A stretch of 64,000 nucleotides of DNA from Eretmocerus hayati (lineage: Eukaryota > Arthropoda > Insecta > Hymenoptera > Aphelinidae). The notes below the pieces were generated by a model. It ran no database searches, was not told the origin of the DNA, and worked only from the letters and a program-made list of their open reading frames with translations. Where the stretch lies: NCBI GenBank assembly GCA_029851415.1, contig CM056742.1, positions 113,586,246 to 113,650,245 of the forward strand, read 5' to 3'. Of the stretch, positions 1 to 10,471 are shown piece by piece (the stretch's first letter is position 1; each line of letters starts with the position of its first letter). The translations under genes were made by a program, and so were the position numbers.

Positions 1-887
1 AAAGCCGAACCACCTAAACCCTGTACAATGTAATGCCGAGTTTGATGTTCAGAGACCTCTGCAGCCTTGCCCAAAGCCCTGGCTCGGCTGAGATATTGAA
101 TCATTCTTTCCCCGTTCTTCAATCTGAGTTCTTTCAGCTCTTGATAGGCTAGCATCGGATGGGAGGAACGCCCAAACCACTCCTCCAGATCTCGACTGAG
201 ATCTTCCCAAGTGTTATAGGGATCCTGGAAGTTAAACCAATTTTTTGCTGCACCTTCGAAAGCTGAACGGGCCGCAATTAATTTCTCATAGGCATTCCAA
301 TTGCCTGACCTAGCCAGCTCATTAAATATAGCAACCCATCTAGCTGCAGGTAAATCGTTGTTCTCTCCAGAAAACTTTGGCAGAGTCTTCAATTCCAACT
401 GGAATGTTACTCTATCTCTGGAGCATGCCTCGTGCTGATTACTTGCGTATCCGAGTTGCGAAACCGATGCACGAGATTCATTAACTCGGTTCGTGTCACT
501 CGTTACCGATCCTGATATTGGCAAGGTATCAGATTGAGATTCTGAAGATCTATCCAGCACAATATTATTAGAACGCATCCTAGGTAACTGTGCCTCAAGC
601 ACGGACCGCGCCCCCAACTGTAGTGTTCTCACATTGTCCATTTCAGCACGCAGAGCCGTAAGCTCCCGCGCTTGAGCTTCGATGGTCGCCTGCATAAGGC
701 GCATCATGTCATTCTGCGCTTCGACCGCCGGGTCTCTCTCACGACTGGGTTCGATCGGCTGAGCGCCAGCATGCGCTGCCGTATTTGCTCTGCGTCCGCG
801 CCTCCGAGCTCTAGGATGTGGCACGAGAGCCTCACCTGTAGGCTGCTTGCCACCATGCACGATGTTTCGTCGCGCGCGAGTCCTCAT
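1..887 (-). CDS. gag: Gypsy-like retrotransposon Gag, N-terminal part, runs off left edge
   Basis: An uninterrupted minus-strand frame starts at an ATG at 887 and stays open for about 295 codons to base 1, so its C-terminus lies outside the window. The first 60 residues are Arg-rich and Pro-rich. Residues about 60-95 are Ala-, Glu- and Leu-rich and could be a coiled coil. From about residue 165 (KTLPKFSGEN) the sequence has the retrotransposon Gag fold pattern: WVAIFNELA, AYEKLIAARSAFEGAAKNWF, TWEDLSRDLEEWF and a Tyr-x-Glu-Leu-Lys helix. This protein would form the element's virus-like particle. The frame has no internal stop or frameshift, so this copy is less decayed than most others here. 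Protease and pol, if present, lie further left. It belongs with the primer binding site at 1780-1797. Family level (Ty3/gypsy) is inferred from the Gag pattern. Confidence 0.75.
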   Translation of the reverse strand, partial: MRTRARRNIVHGGKQPTGEALVPHPRARRRGRRANTAAHAGAQPIEPSRERDPAVEAQNDMMRLMQATIEAQARELTALRAEMDNVRTLQLGARSVLEAQLPRMRSNNIVLDRSSESQSDTLPISGSVTSDTNRVNESRASVSQLGYASNQHEACSRDRVTFQLELKTLPKFSGENNDLPAARWVAIFNELARSGNWNAYEKLIAARSAFEGAAKNWFNFQDPYNTWEDLSRDLEEWFGRSSHPMLAYQELKELRLKNGERMIQYLSRARALGKAAEVSEHQTRHYIVQGLGGSA

Positions 888-1779
888 CTTGACTATATCA
901 CTGAGCTTTTCTAACTTCGTGAAGTGGTATTCACACAGATCCAGCTGAGTGAGGCTCGGAAATTGAGCACTAAATATTCGTGTCAGAAAGCTCTGCGACT
1001 AGTCAGCCTCGGTGCGTAGAGTAGATGTATACTCGTACGCGATGCGTTACCATGTAGGAGTCCTCTTTACTCTATACTACTGGCCCGCACATAGACGAGA
1101 GAATGCGTGTGGGCGGGCTAGCTGGCAATGTCCAAGGGCTGCCTAGCTATACAGCGAGCGAGCGACTCCAGCTCGAGACTCTCTCCTGCAGCGGAGAGCC
1201 TCTCTCCCCCTTCCGCGGCCGATTTTCTATTTTCGGCGCGCTCGCTCTCTCGCTGCGCTGAGACACTGCGCGTAGAAGAGGCTTTCTCTCTTTCTCTCTT
1301 TCTTCCTTTCTTCTTCAATCTCGCAAGCTTATACTGGGCTTCCAGAATTTTCCAGCAATAAGCGCGCGAGATCGGATAAGCTTAAAAGTATAGCTTACGT
1401 ATTGCGTGGTTCTACACCTGCAGCGTTTGCGACCTGTGCGTCAGATCCCGGATTCTTGCATCAGCCACTTGTAGCGATGCCCTCCCGTTTCCGTGGAACC
1501 CACGAAGTTGCAGTTCCGACTGCCCAGATGCTGGTACCTCCGATTTCCTCGAGCGCACTACAGAGCACTGGGAAATATGCGCCACAAGGCTGGCCAAGCC
1601 CGCGCGGCACCCCAGATGCAAGCGTCGACGAGTCCCCAGCCTCGCACGTACTCTCTTCGAGACCTCACCCTCGTCGAGCTGCAACTGCAACGCACTTCGT
1701 GTTCGCCGTTGTCACACACAATAACTGCACAACCACTTGTCGCGCGTCGCACCGTCGGCGTTGCGCTTGACTCGTCCTT
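888..1779 (-). other. GC-rich leader of the gypsy-like element
   Basis: About 890 bases lie between the primer binding site and the Gag start on the minus strand. The stretch is CpG-rich and carries a purine-rich block on the minus strand (about 1285-1318). Open frames on both strands are short and have no recognisable motif, so I treat them as chance frames in GC-rich DNA. A long untranslated leader of this kind is usual for LTR elements. Its extent is inferred only from the two flanking features. Confidence 0.45.
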
Positions 1780-1797
1780 ATCCCGGACGAGCCCCCA
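1780..1797 (-). other. Primer binding site, tRNA-Pro type
   Basis: Read on the minus strand the 18 bases are TGGGGGCTCGTCCGGGAT, the form complementary to the 3' end of tRNA-Pro used as a reverse-transcription primer by gammaretroviruses and some LTR elements. Its position upstream of the minus-strand Gag frame fits. The sequence match is read directly; its use as a primer site is inferred. Confidence 0.65.
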
Positions 1798-2001
1798 CTT
1801 TATATAGATAAAGTGGTCCAGGATAAGGATATTCCCAATCAAGGGCTAGACAAAGACTGGCTTTCCATGCGTAATTCGGTGGCGAGGGGACCCAAGCGCG
1901 ATGGGTTCCAGAAGCTTCTCTCTCGATGACTCACACCTACACGTACCCACACATAAAAGCTCCCTGAGATGCGGTGCGCTCAACTCACATTCCCACAATA
2001 G
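1798..2001 (-). repeat. Possible 5' LTR remnant of the gypsy-like element
   Basis: By position the 5' LTR should abut the primer binding site on its right. The stretch holds a TATATAAAG box (minus strand) and a short palindrome at its left end, but no TG...CA termini that I can fix. A foldback element begins near 2002 and may have cut the LTR. The second LTR would be outside the window, so the limits cannot be checked here. Confidence 0.25.
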
Positions 2002-2905
2002 ATAACTTGTTTAAACAATTTCAGTTCGAGGAGAGGTCATACCCTAATTTTGAAGTCCCGACTGAAAAATCATGAAAGGCTGAAGTTCTGATTTGATATG
2101 TATTTCTTCGATCTAGAAACGATGGCGTAGTCAGTTCTTCAACGAAAAAAAAATTTTCGACTCTTTTTGTCCACTGGTTTCCGGCCCCATCGCCCGATTG
2201 CCAGACTTTTTCGACATTTTATTCAAAACCATGAAGAGTACCCCCAAACAAATTTGCACGCCAATCCATCAAATTCTGTGTGATTAGATACATTTTTCCG
2301 GGTCAAAAATCTGAATTTTCTTGCTAAAATGCCTTAGAACTCGAAAAATATTAATAATTTCGGAAAATCACAGGAATCCTCTCTTGATGAAATTAAAGAA
2401 TCACGTCGGATCAGTGAAGAAAAAAAAATCAGAATTAAACAATTTTTATCTGAAAAATTAGACATATATATGATTATATATGAATTTCTCGCGATATTTC
2501 TCATTAATTGTTGGGATATTTTGTTCACTAATCCTATGTAATTGTTTAATCTGAACAAGAAAGTACTCTTGTGATTTTTCGAAAATACAAATATTTCTCG
2601 AGTTTGAGGAATTTCAGCAAGAAAATTCACATTTTTGATCCGAAAAAATGTATGTAGTCGCACAGAGTTTGATGGATCGGTCTGTACATTTTATTCAGGG
2701 CACTTTTTATGGTTTTGAACGAAATGTCTTATGAATTGCACGAAGGGTGCGCAAACCAGTGGACAAAAATGGCAGAATTTTTTTTTCAGCTGACTACGCC
2801 GTCGTTTTCAGATCGAAAAAATATATATGAATCCAGATCTTCAGCCCTTCATGATTTTTCAGGCCAGACTTCAAAACTAGGGCAGGACCTCCCCTTAAAC
2901 AATTT
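2002..2905. mobile_element. Foldback element, family A copy 1
   Basis: Two arms of roughly 430 bases are inverted copies of each other around a centre near 2450-2480. The left arm reads GGTCATACCCTAATTTTGAAG at its outer end and the right arm reads CTTCAAAACTAGGGCAGGACC. The match continues inward through the 'gactacgccgtcgtttt' region and the 'gttcaaaaccat' region. The arms look roughly 75-80% alike. No transposase is encoded. A second, truncated copy sits at 46552-47235, so this is a dispersed family. Short open frames inside it are by-products of the palindrome. Confidence 0.7.
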
Positions 2906-3053
2906 TGCACTAAAATGTTGACTGGCCACATAGATTTTTGGATTCAGAGGAGTCTTCTGGAGGGGATGCCGCGAAAAAATCCCTGGAGAATAATTTTCCA
3001 TTACTCTCACCTAAAAATGCCGCGTTCAAATAGGATTTCAGGGTTCTCGTAAT

Positions 3054-3191
3054 GGAAAAAATATATCCGCACTTCTGTTGCAAGCCCATTTTGGGCACTG
3101 GAGGACATGTCAGTCTCGCTTCGCTCGATAGACAAACTGTCCTAGTGCCCAAAATGGGCTACCGCGCTCAGTGCGGAAATATACTATTTCC
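3054..3191. repeat. Long imperfect hairpin
   Basis: The sequence GCCCATTTTGGGCACT near 3087 returns inverted as AGTGCCCAAAATGGGC near 3143, and the pairing extends outward to ATATCCGCACT / AGTGCGGAAATAT. The stem is about 60 bases with a short loop rich in TCG. It could be a tiny MITE or the deleted core of a larger foldback. No coding content. Confidence 0.6.
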
Positions 3192-3292
3192 AGCGATGGC
3201 GCCGATTTTGCCTAGTCTAACTTGGAATTATTTGATAGTATGTATCACCATGACATTCTCTCACGTAACCAATCGTACTGACAACGAGAGGT

Positions 3293-3599
3293 CCAACCTT
3301 GCGGAACACGGATCTTTATGAAACTCTGGGAGTCATCTTGTTTTGGTGAGAAATGGAAGTACTTCCAAGGGCTTGATCCCATGGGCCTCCTATCCCGAGA
3401 TACAGCTATAGAGGCTAACATTGTTACTATATCTATACATACAATTTCTCAACATTGGCCTATGTCGGCAATGTTAATCTCCATAGCTGTATTTCAGAGT
3501 AGCAGGCCCATAGGATCAAACCCTTGGACATACCTTCATTTTGCACCAAAACAAGATGATTCCCAGAGTTTCATAAGGATCCGTGTTCCGCAAGGTTGG
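3293..3599. mobile_element. Palindromic MITE, about 307 bp
   Basis: The termini are perfect inverted repeats (CCAACCTTGCGGAACACGG...). Pairing continues inward for about 130 bases on each side (ATGAAACTCTGGGAGTCATC, TTGTTTTGG, CATAGCTGTAT) around a short centre near 3440. No target duplication is evident, so the superfamily cannot be named. The open frame that fills it on the plus strand is a palindrome artefact. Confidence 0.7.
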
Positions 3600-4724
3600 A
3601 TTTCTTCTTGTGAATGAAATGAAACCGAGCGAGCATAAGCGCCAACAAGGCAGTACCGTTAGTTATAATTTCCCGGAAGCCACGAAACTATAACAACAAT
3701 ACGCGGCATACAAGCATTTCGCTTTGTTTGTCAACAGAACAAAGTAAACAAACAACCAAATATCGAATAAATAACGAGTCAAACTTGATCAAGTACGAGT
3801 TTTTTTTTCCTCGTGAGCATGGCTTGGTGGAACACATGATCAAGATTTGATAGAATCTCCAAGCCACACTTGAACATATTTCTGATCGGAGGGCTCATGA
3901 TACACATATATGAAACCGCTCCGGAGTCCGCGCTCTCTTTTTTCCTCTTTCACTCTCACTCAGCAAGGAAGAGGAGACGGCGCCGCTGTGACCTACTTCC
4001 GATCAAGTTCATTGCTCATCAAGCGAATGACCTCGATGCCGAGTCTTAATCAGTACACATTGCCGGCGCTGCTGCTCATAAGTGAGCGTATCGAGTTACG
4101 TCAAGTTGACCCGCAACTTTGAGATCAATTCACCAAAAAATCGAGCAAAAAACCCTCTATCCAATGGTATAATTCTTTTGAGTTGAACAATTTGACCATT
4201 TGAGCAAAAAAATTTTGGGAGGCTGAAAAATTACCCCCCCCCCCCCCCTCCCCCACTGAAACACAGGCGATTATATACACGATCGTAACCTCTACAGGCT
4301 CAAATTGAAGCACTTAGTACGACCATATCGATCTGAGCATCAAAACTTATTCTTATTGACACGATAAACTGTTATATAAACTGTTGTTCAAACAGACAGA
4401 GAGAGGCCCCGATGTATGAGGCGTCACGTCGCCGGGCACCAACACGGGGACTATACGCACTTTTCTTTTCGCTGTCCCTCCCGCCACGGATACATGGAAA
4501 CTTTCCTCAGAAAGACTGAAAAATTTTGCATCAATAATGACGAATTTAGATTCTTCGATCGATATGGTCTAATCGAGAGCCTCAACTTGAGCCTGCGTAG
4601 GATTTGATCGTGTACATATTTGCGGAGTAATGAGCATTGATAGCTTTTTAGTGAGGGTAATTTTTCATTACTTGACTAATTCATTGCTCAAATGGTCAAA
4701 GGAGCTCATATTGAAACAGTTATA
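3600..4724. other. No gene recognised
   Basis: The stretch contains short open frames without motifs and a run of about fifteen C residues near 4234-4248. I see no repeat shared with the rest of the window and no coding signal. Confidence 0.4.
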
Positions 4725-4732
4725 TCATTAGA

Positions 4733-6102
4733 GTAATTCCACGAAAAAACGATATATGGTCGACAGTTGGATCTCAGATTTCTTTCGAAGTGAACTTTTT
4801 CGATTCTATAGGTTGAAAAATGAACTCCCTTCAACATAAAAGAATAACAACTTTTTTCGGACCCTAGTACACAAATCAAAATCATGTTTTCAACTTTTTT
4901 TGCAAAATTTCCGTAACTTTTTCACACTCAAATCGTTATAGCTCAAAAATTACCGCAGATAGAGGGACGCCGTTCGGCGCATCTGAAAGGTGAGCCAAAA
5001 GCCTATCAAAAATTACTTTGGAGTTCTGGTTCTCATAGAACCTCTATTATAGATGGATGATTCCGTGAAAATCATCTTTTATTTTTTTTCTCAAAAAGCT
5101 ATTTTTTTGGAAGATTTAAAAGTACATTATTTCATGTAAAAAGTTGTGTCCTCCACGAATGAAATATTTTCACTCTGCATTTTTGGGTTTAAAGCTGTTT
5201 TCTGGGCATTTTTTCGATTCCAATGACAGGAAACCTCAATTTTTTGCGCATGCGTGAGATTTTAAAATTCCAAAACCAATTTTTCGAGAAGCTGAGAAAA
5301 TTTCCTTTGAAATGACTTCTGTTGAGTTCAATTTCATTAATTGAAAGCGGAGTTACAGCGCCCGAATGATGAAGAACGATTTGAGCGAAAACATGATGGC
5401 TTCCAGGCAATGACTGGAGCGAACGTGGGGCCTAGCACCAAGCTGCTTTTTGTAGTGGCTGCCAAAAGTCACTGTAACTTTGGTTTAAATCAACGGATTT
5501 AAGCTCAACAAGTAGTCATTTTGAAGGAAATTTTCTCATCTTATCAAAAAAATTGGTTTTGGAATTCTAAAATCTCGCGCATGCGCAGAAAATTGAGGTT
5601 TTCTGCCATTAGAATCGAAAAATACCCAGAAAACAGCTTAAAACCCAAAAATGCAGAGAGAAAATATTTGATTAGTGGAGAACACAACTTTTTACATGAA
5701 AAAATGTACTTTCAAATCTTCCAAAAAAATAGGTTTTTAAGAAAAAAAATAAAAGATGATTTTCACGGATTCATCCATATATAATCGAGGTTCTATGAGA
5801 ACCAGAACTCCAAAGTCGTTTTTGATAGGCTTTTTGCCCCCCTTTCAGATGCGCCGAACCGCGTCTCTTTATCTGCCGTGATTCTTGAGCTATAACGATT
5901 TGAGTGTGAAAAAGTTACGGAAACTTTGCTTAAAAAAGTTGAAAACATAATTTTGATTTGTTTACCGGGGTCCGAAAAAAATTTTGTAATTTTTTTTATG
6001 GCGAAGGAAGTTCATTTTCCAACCTATAAAATTGAAAAAGTGCACTTAGAAAGAAATCTGAGACCCAACTGTCGACCATATATCGTTTTCTCGTGTAATC
6101 AC
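4733..6102. mobile_element. Foldback element, about 1.37 kb, 8-bp target duplication
   Basis: Two inverted arms of nearly 650 bases meet around 5410-5460. The outer ends read GTAATTCCACGA (left) and, reverse-complemented, GTGATTACACGA (right). They continue through AAAACGATATATGGTCGACA on both sides. The octamer TCATTAGA lies immediately outside each end (4725-4732 and 6103-6110), which marks a target-site duplication and fixes the boundaries. No transposase is encoded, so it must be mobilised in trans. An 8-bp duplication is typical of hAT, P and some other superfamilies; the termini do not let me choose. Confidence 0.75.
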
Positions 6103-6199
6103 TCATTAGATAAAGAAATTTCAGCTCGATCTTTTGGTATAATAGTCGCAAAGTGGCGGGCCAACTTCTCGTAACTAGCGTATTGCGTGTTTTGATGCC

Positions 6200-6890
6200 T
6201 ACACAAAAGGGATCCTGGCACTGAAATGGTCAGCTACAGAAAAAACGAGAGATCAACACTCCAAAAACTCCTTCCTACAAATACGCGCTAAGAAAAACAC
6301 CTCTACTCTCCCATTTTTCAAGATTATTGATGAACACGCTTGAACCAAGCTACCCATTACGTCTCTTCTAGTGCACGTGAGGACATGTTGGTGATATAGA
6401 AAAAATCGTCTCCAAAAAGAAAATACCTGTCTCCTTGAAAATCTCTTGCTATTTATTGGTTCTCCCACACTGAGCATTGTTATCCATAGCCATGAAAGTC
6501 CAGATCACTCGCTATCTTACACGACGTCCGCGCGTGACGAGGCTCGCGACTTACACAAGACAGCAGGTGATCTGGACTTTCATGCTTATGGACAACAATT
6601 CCAAGTATGGAAGAACTAATGAAAAGCTAGAAATTCCCGAAGATACGTGTATTTTCTTTCTTCAAGACAAATAATTCTATACCACGAACATGTCTCCACG
6701 TGTAGTGAAAGGAGCGTACTGGACTGATTGGTTTCAGCATGTTTACCAATAATCTTGAAAAATTGGAGGGTGCAGGTGTTTTTATCAGCGCGGATCCATA
6801 TGGAGGAGTTCTGAATGTAACGATTTCTCTTTCTGGATTTCTTGTAGCTGGCAATTTCGGTGCCAAGAGCACTCAAGTGATGCCTACTCG
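6200..6890. mobile_element. Foldback element with diverged arms
   Basis: The two halves are inverted copies with a strong core at 6477-6600, where about 46 bases (CCATGAAAGTCCAGATCAC) pair across a short loop. Outside the core the halves still match more weakly, for example TTTTTCAAGATTATTG and GGCACTGAAAT against its complement. This gives arms of about 300 bases. No protein-coding signal. Boundaries are approximate. Confidence 0.55.
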
Positions 6891-6899
6891 CCTGCACGA

Positions 6900-7310
6900 A
6901 TAATTGCATGCCTCCCCATTCTTGGACAGCATCACACCCGCAAATGACCGACCTCCTACTCTGATCATTACAAGCTCTGTGAGATATTCACTCTCTCCTC
7001 TTTTGAACCTTCTCGCGTCCCACTTGTGTGTATAACATTCCTTTCATACATTCGTACACGGGCGAAAGGCTGCACTGGGGCCATTCAACCGTTCTCTGGA
7101 CCGCTAACTCGCTCATCTGTGTTGTCGTGGCCACCGCCCTCGCCGCATTCGAATTCCGTCTTGGTTCCGATTCTCGCGATTGTTATTCTGATTGCGGATC
7201 ATTTCATAACACGCTCACAATTTCTGCCATGCTTAGATAAAAACATTCCCTCGTTATCGTGCAGTTTGAATGTCGTTCCTCGTTCGGGATGTGTGTTCTC
7301 GTATTTCTTT
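6900..7310. other. No gene recognised
   Basis: The stretch has moderate GC content and overlapping short frames on the plus strand at 7026-7319 with no known motif. Nothing else supports a gene here. Confidence 0.35.
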
Positions 7311-7313
7311 GTA

Positions 7314-7535
7314 CAGTAGAACCTCGAATCGCGGACACATTTTTGCCCAACAGAAAGTGTCCGCTATTGCCAGGTGTCCACTATTGCAAGAGTTCCCCAA
7401 ATTATTGCTTGTCATCATTCATATATTAATGCATCGATGAAAAAATGACTTCGGGCATTTTATTGCAAATCAGAGTGTATTTAATAAGGAACTTGCATGT
7501 TTTTCAATTTTAATTTTAACAGACAGACGAGGTAC
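7314..7535 (+). mobile_element. Pogo/Tigger-like element end
   Basis: After a TA at 7312-7313 the sequence begins CAGTAGAACCTCGAATCGCG and continues with GTGTCCGCTATTGCC and GTGTCCACTATTG. This is the terminal pattern I associate with pogo/Tigger-type Tc1-mariner elements, which insert at TA. No matching right end (GGTTCTACTG) is present nearby, so the copy is truncated, and a SINE has inserted into it or beside it at 7548. Family assignment is from memory of the terminus only. Confidence 0.45.
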
Positions 7536-7547
7536 GATTCACAAAGT

Positions 7548-7889
7548 CTTCTCCTTCTTCTTTTAACTTTCTTGGCTAAATCTCTCTGTACCAGATGGAA
7601 GATGTGACTTTAGCCATAACACAGTGGGTTTTTGTAGACGGTAATTACTTGATGGTATGGTGGGATTTTTTGATTTTCGTTGTTTGTTTGTGTTGTTGGT
7701 GTATTTTAAAGTGTGTAAGGTGTGTATTTCGGGCACAGGGTTCTTCTTAATCCGACCGGGAACAGCCTGGAAAATTTCATCGGAAAAATTCCAAGTTGAC
7801 CCGACCGGGATTTGAACCCGCGCCCTCCCGAGCGCCGTGTTTCTGCTCGCTAGGTTTGGGTACCTAACTAACTGAGCCACGGTCGCTCT
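7548..7889 (-). mobile_element. tRNA-derived SINE with 12-bp target duplications
   Basis: On the minus strand the head (7889 to about 7800) has the RNA polymerase III promoter of a tRNA: an A-box-like TGGCTCAGTTAG and a B box GGTTCAAATCC, with the right spacing. An unrelated body and an A/G-rich tail at the left end follow. The flanks gattcacaaagt (7536-7547) and gatttacaaagt (7890-7901) are a target-site duplication with one mismatch. This is a retroposed SINE, not a functional tRNA, because acceptor-stem pairing is absent. Confidence 0.75.
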
Positions 7890-7901
7890 GATTTACAAAG
7901 T

Positions 7902-8672
7902 GATTATATGTCTCGAAATTTTTAAATGCACGGATCGCGAGTAATAAAATATTGAAAATCGTTCAATATTTGCAACGATTCAAACGCTCCGGAAAAAGCT
8001 GAGCGACATGCCCGAGCGTGCTCGAGCGCCCGCGTGCGTGTTGTATCTGTGTGTTATGTTTACAATGACGTTCGAAACGAATAACATCATCAACACACCA
8101 AATCTACTGATAAATAACACTCTCCGAGTCAGTGGTGGGACTAGTTTTAAGAAAAATGGCCGCAAATGACATCTAGTGAGAAAGGCTGGTGATGACGAAA
8201 ATCACTGAGATCACGGAGTGATGGTTATTGCCGGTTGCGAGACTTGTCGTCATCGTGCGGATTCCGAAATCGAGTCTAACCTCAAACGTCGCGCGGTCAA
8301 TGAAGCGGCCGACGACGCCAAGGTTTGGACGAAAAAGATTTCAATATGGCGGACCGTACCTCCCGCCCCTCTCACTCCTCCTCGCTGCCAACAAGCTCTG
8401 AGAATGAGAGGCACGCGCGGAACGGTCTGCTTTACGATTTATCGGCACTCGGGAGGTTGCAAACGCAAGTAGATTCTGAGTTAGAGCTGATAAAACGTGA
8501 TAATATGCTTTTATTTTCACATCAAACAGCTTTACATATTTCGAAGCCAAATTTCCGCGTGCGAGGTTTCACTGCAGCTTACTGCAGCGTGGTGGAGGTT
8601 AATGCGTCTCATTGGCTTTTTACATAAGAATTGATAATTGACGAGAATTTTGGAATTTTGGGAGGGAAGAAG
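7902..8672. other. Mostly unassigned; possible first exon within
   Basis: This includes a GC-richer block (about 7990-8480) inside AT-rich DNA. At 8346 the plus strand has CAATATGGCGGAC, a YY1/PHO-like motif overlapping an ATG with A at -3 and G at +4. The following frame of about 93 codons (MADRTSRPSHSSSLP...) starts Ser- and Arg-rich and has no domain I recognise. A GT follows near 8470 but is a weak splice donor. I can only call it a possible start of a host gene. Confidence 0.2.
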
Positions 8673-10066
8673 ATAATGGAATATTTTTATAAAAGAACCG
8701 ATGTCTTTGGACAGCTAGGTATACAGGTATGCTTCATTTTCCAACGAGAAATGAGTGGAAAAAATTTTGAAAAGGAGATTTGATTATTGAGGGCCAAAAG
8801 AACTTTGTTGCCTTCTTCCGATATTCCATTCCAGTTTTTCACGTTCAAAAATGAATGAGGGCATGTTTGTGCGAATTGAAGGGGGTTTAAACTAAATTAG
8901 TAAGAATCAAAACCCAAGCCCCCCACGGGGGGCTGATGAACATAATGTAACATTTGGTAAACAGTAAAGTATTACATTTGTGGTCTAGCGGTAACGGCCA
9001 CGCTGGAAACCCGGGAGGTCTGGGTTCAATCCCCGCCCGGGCAATTTTTTTTTATTTTATTTTTTTTCATTTTTTTTCGTACCTTATGAGAATATATACG
9101 CCTCATTTTTTACATGTTGTTACACACTTATTATCATCAATAGAAATAATGTACTCTCGGTGCATTCACCTGTAAATGACACTAGACCACATAATTCTTT
9201 CTCATTCATCTATTGACGTAGATATCGAAACCATGCTCAGTTCTGCTCCTACGCTTCAAGACCTTCTTTTTTCAATCACAAAAGACTGATTTCCTACAAA
9301 TACTATTTTTTGGATTTTTTTCCGATTTCCGAAGGTGATGATTACCCAGCGAGGGAGTACCATTTGGTCAGAATGCATATCAAGACATGTTTTCCTATCA
9401 ATTTTCACCCGCTAAACATGACCCTGGTGGTTATACAATGCTACAATAAAACCGTGAAGTCATTTTAGTCTAATTAGTCCACCTAGTATTTGGCAAAAAG
9501 GCCAACTCTGCACTGAATTTCCAAAGAATCATAGAACCAGCTAGGATGGACCGAATTGAACGTTCAAGATCGCACTCTCTTTGTTCTGTCATGAACTTTG
9601 GGAGAACATTATTTTGGTGCCCGTAGAAAGTGTGATTTGATGCCGTGAATATTTTTTTAAACACCTGTTCTTGCAACTAGTTTTGCTGTGTTGAAATCAC
9701 GAGCAGAAAAATTCCTCTTCGCACGGAGGATCCAAACATGGTTGTCGGACGCAAAATGACCCATGAACACGGTCCCGTCGTCAGTTTTGAGGTACCAAAT
9801 CGGTATTTTTGTCGAGGTCAAGAATCCTTGAAAAATAAGATTTCTTGGCTGTAGCAAAAAATCCTGATGCAGTAACTCAAAACTGACTACAGGGTCGTGT
9901 TCAGCGGGTCAAAGGACGTGGGAAAATATAAATTGATATACATTTTGACCAAATTGTACCCCCTCGTCAAATAATCATCCACTTTGAAAATTGAGAAAAA
10001 ATGTCCCAAAACCATTGTTTTTTGGAAAATCAGTTTTTCGCGACTCCAGAAAATCCTGACGTGTAG
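8673..10066. repeat. 1.4-kb repeat, copy 1 (inverted partner at 24228-25617)
   Basis: Nearly the whole stretch recurs in reverse orientation at 24228-25617, from the TAATGGAATATTTTTATAAAAG motif at one end to AAATCCTGACGTGTAG at the other. It contains a tRNA-like SINE head (8975-9043). It also contains an inner unit of about 0.85 kb (about 9196-10066) whose own ends are inverted repeats: the CTGCTCCTACG near 9248 pairs with CGTGTAGAAGC near 10060, and the arms share the 'gatgattacccagcgaggg' region. The simplest reading is a non-autonomous TIR transposon plus flanking repeat that moved as one unit. Confidence 0.65.
8975..9043 (+). mobile_element. tRNA-like SINE head
   Basis: The sequence has an A box TGGTCTAGCGG (8981-8991) and a B box GGGTTCAATCC (9022-9032), followed by GCCCGGGCA and then a long T-rich run that could end a polymerase III transcript. 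The 5' side does not pair with GCCCGGGC to make an acceptor stem, so this is a SINE head or tRNA pseudogene and not a working tRNA. A second copy is at 25252-25321 on the other strand. Confidence 0.6.
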
Positions 10067-10463
10067 AAGCAAAATGAAAATTCTCATCATCCGGAAAGAA
10101 CACATCATTCACAAAAGTTTTCAGGCACTTTCTATGGAGATCTTGGAAAGTTCTATAAATGTTACTCTTTACGTTATTAGATAAAATAGATGCACTGTAT
10201 AAAATTTATCTCAAAAACTCCAACCACCTGGTTGAATGAAAGCCAGTCTGGTTGAAAATTCACCCAGTTTGGTTGAATAATAAGCCAATGATAACTATTA
10301 TGATAATTGGATGCCCAGCCACAACCTATCCGTCCGGTTACTTGCTGGCGAGTATATATAGGAGAAAAACTCGCAGCGCTTCCGTAGCCTTATATACGCC
10401 AATTCGGGGTTTTTTAACCTCTCGTTCTGCCTCGATCATAGAATATTATGGATTCTTGCGCTT
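10067..10463. other. AT-rich spacer with short TGGTTGAA repeats
   Basis: Three nearby copies of a (c)agtYtggttgaa motif lie at about 10225-10278. A similar CAACCAA/TTGGTTGAA motif is at 23738-23756. No gene is visible. Confidence 0.35.
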
Positions 10464-10471
10464 ATCAGACA

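Noticed and set aside
1118..1842. Several overlapping frames of 60-120 codons on both strands
   Set aside because: GC-rich untranslated leader of the gypsy-like element; no frame has a recognisable motif and all compete with each other.
3318..3617. 99-codon plus-strand open frame
   Set aside because: It coincides with the palindromic MITE, and its coding potential is explained by the inverted repeat.
8975..9043. Functional tRNA gene
   Set aside because: A and B boxes are present but the acceptor stem does not pair, and the same sequence recurs within a larger dispersed repeat at 25252-25321.
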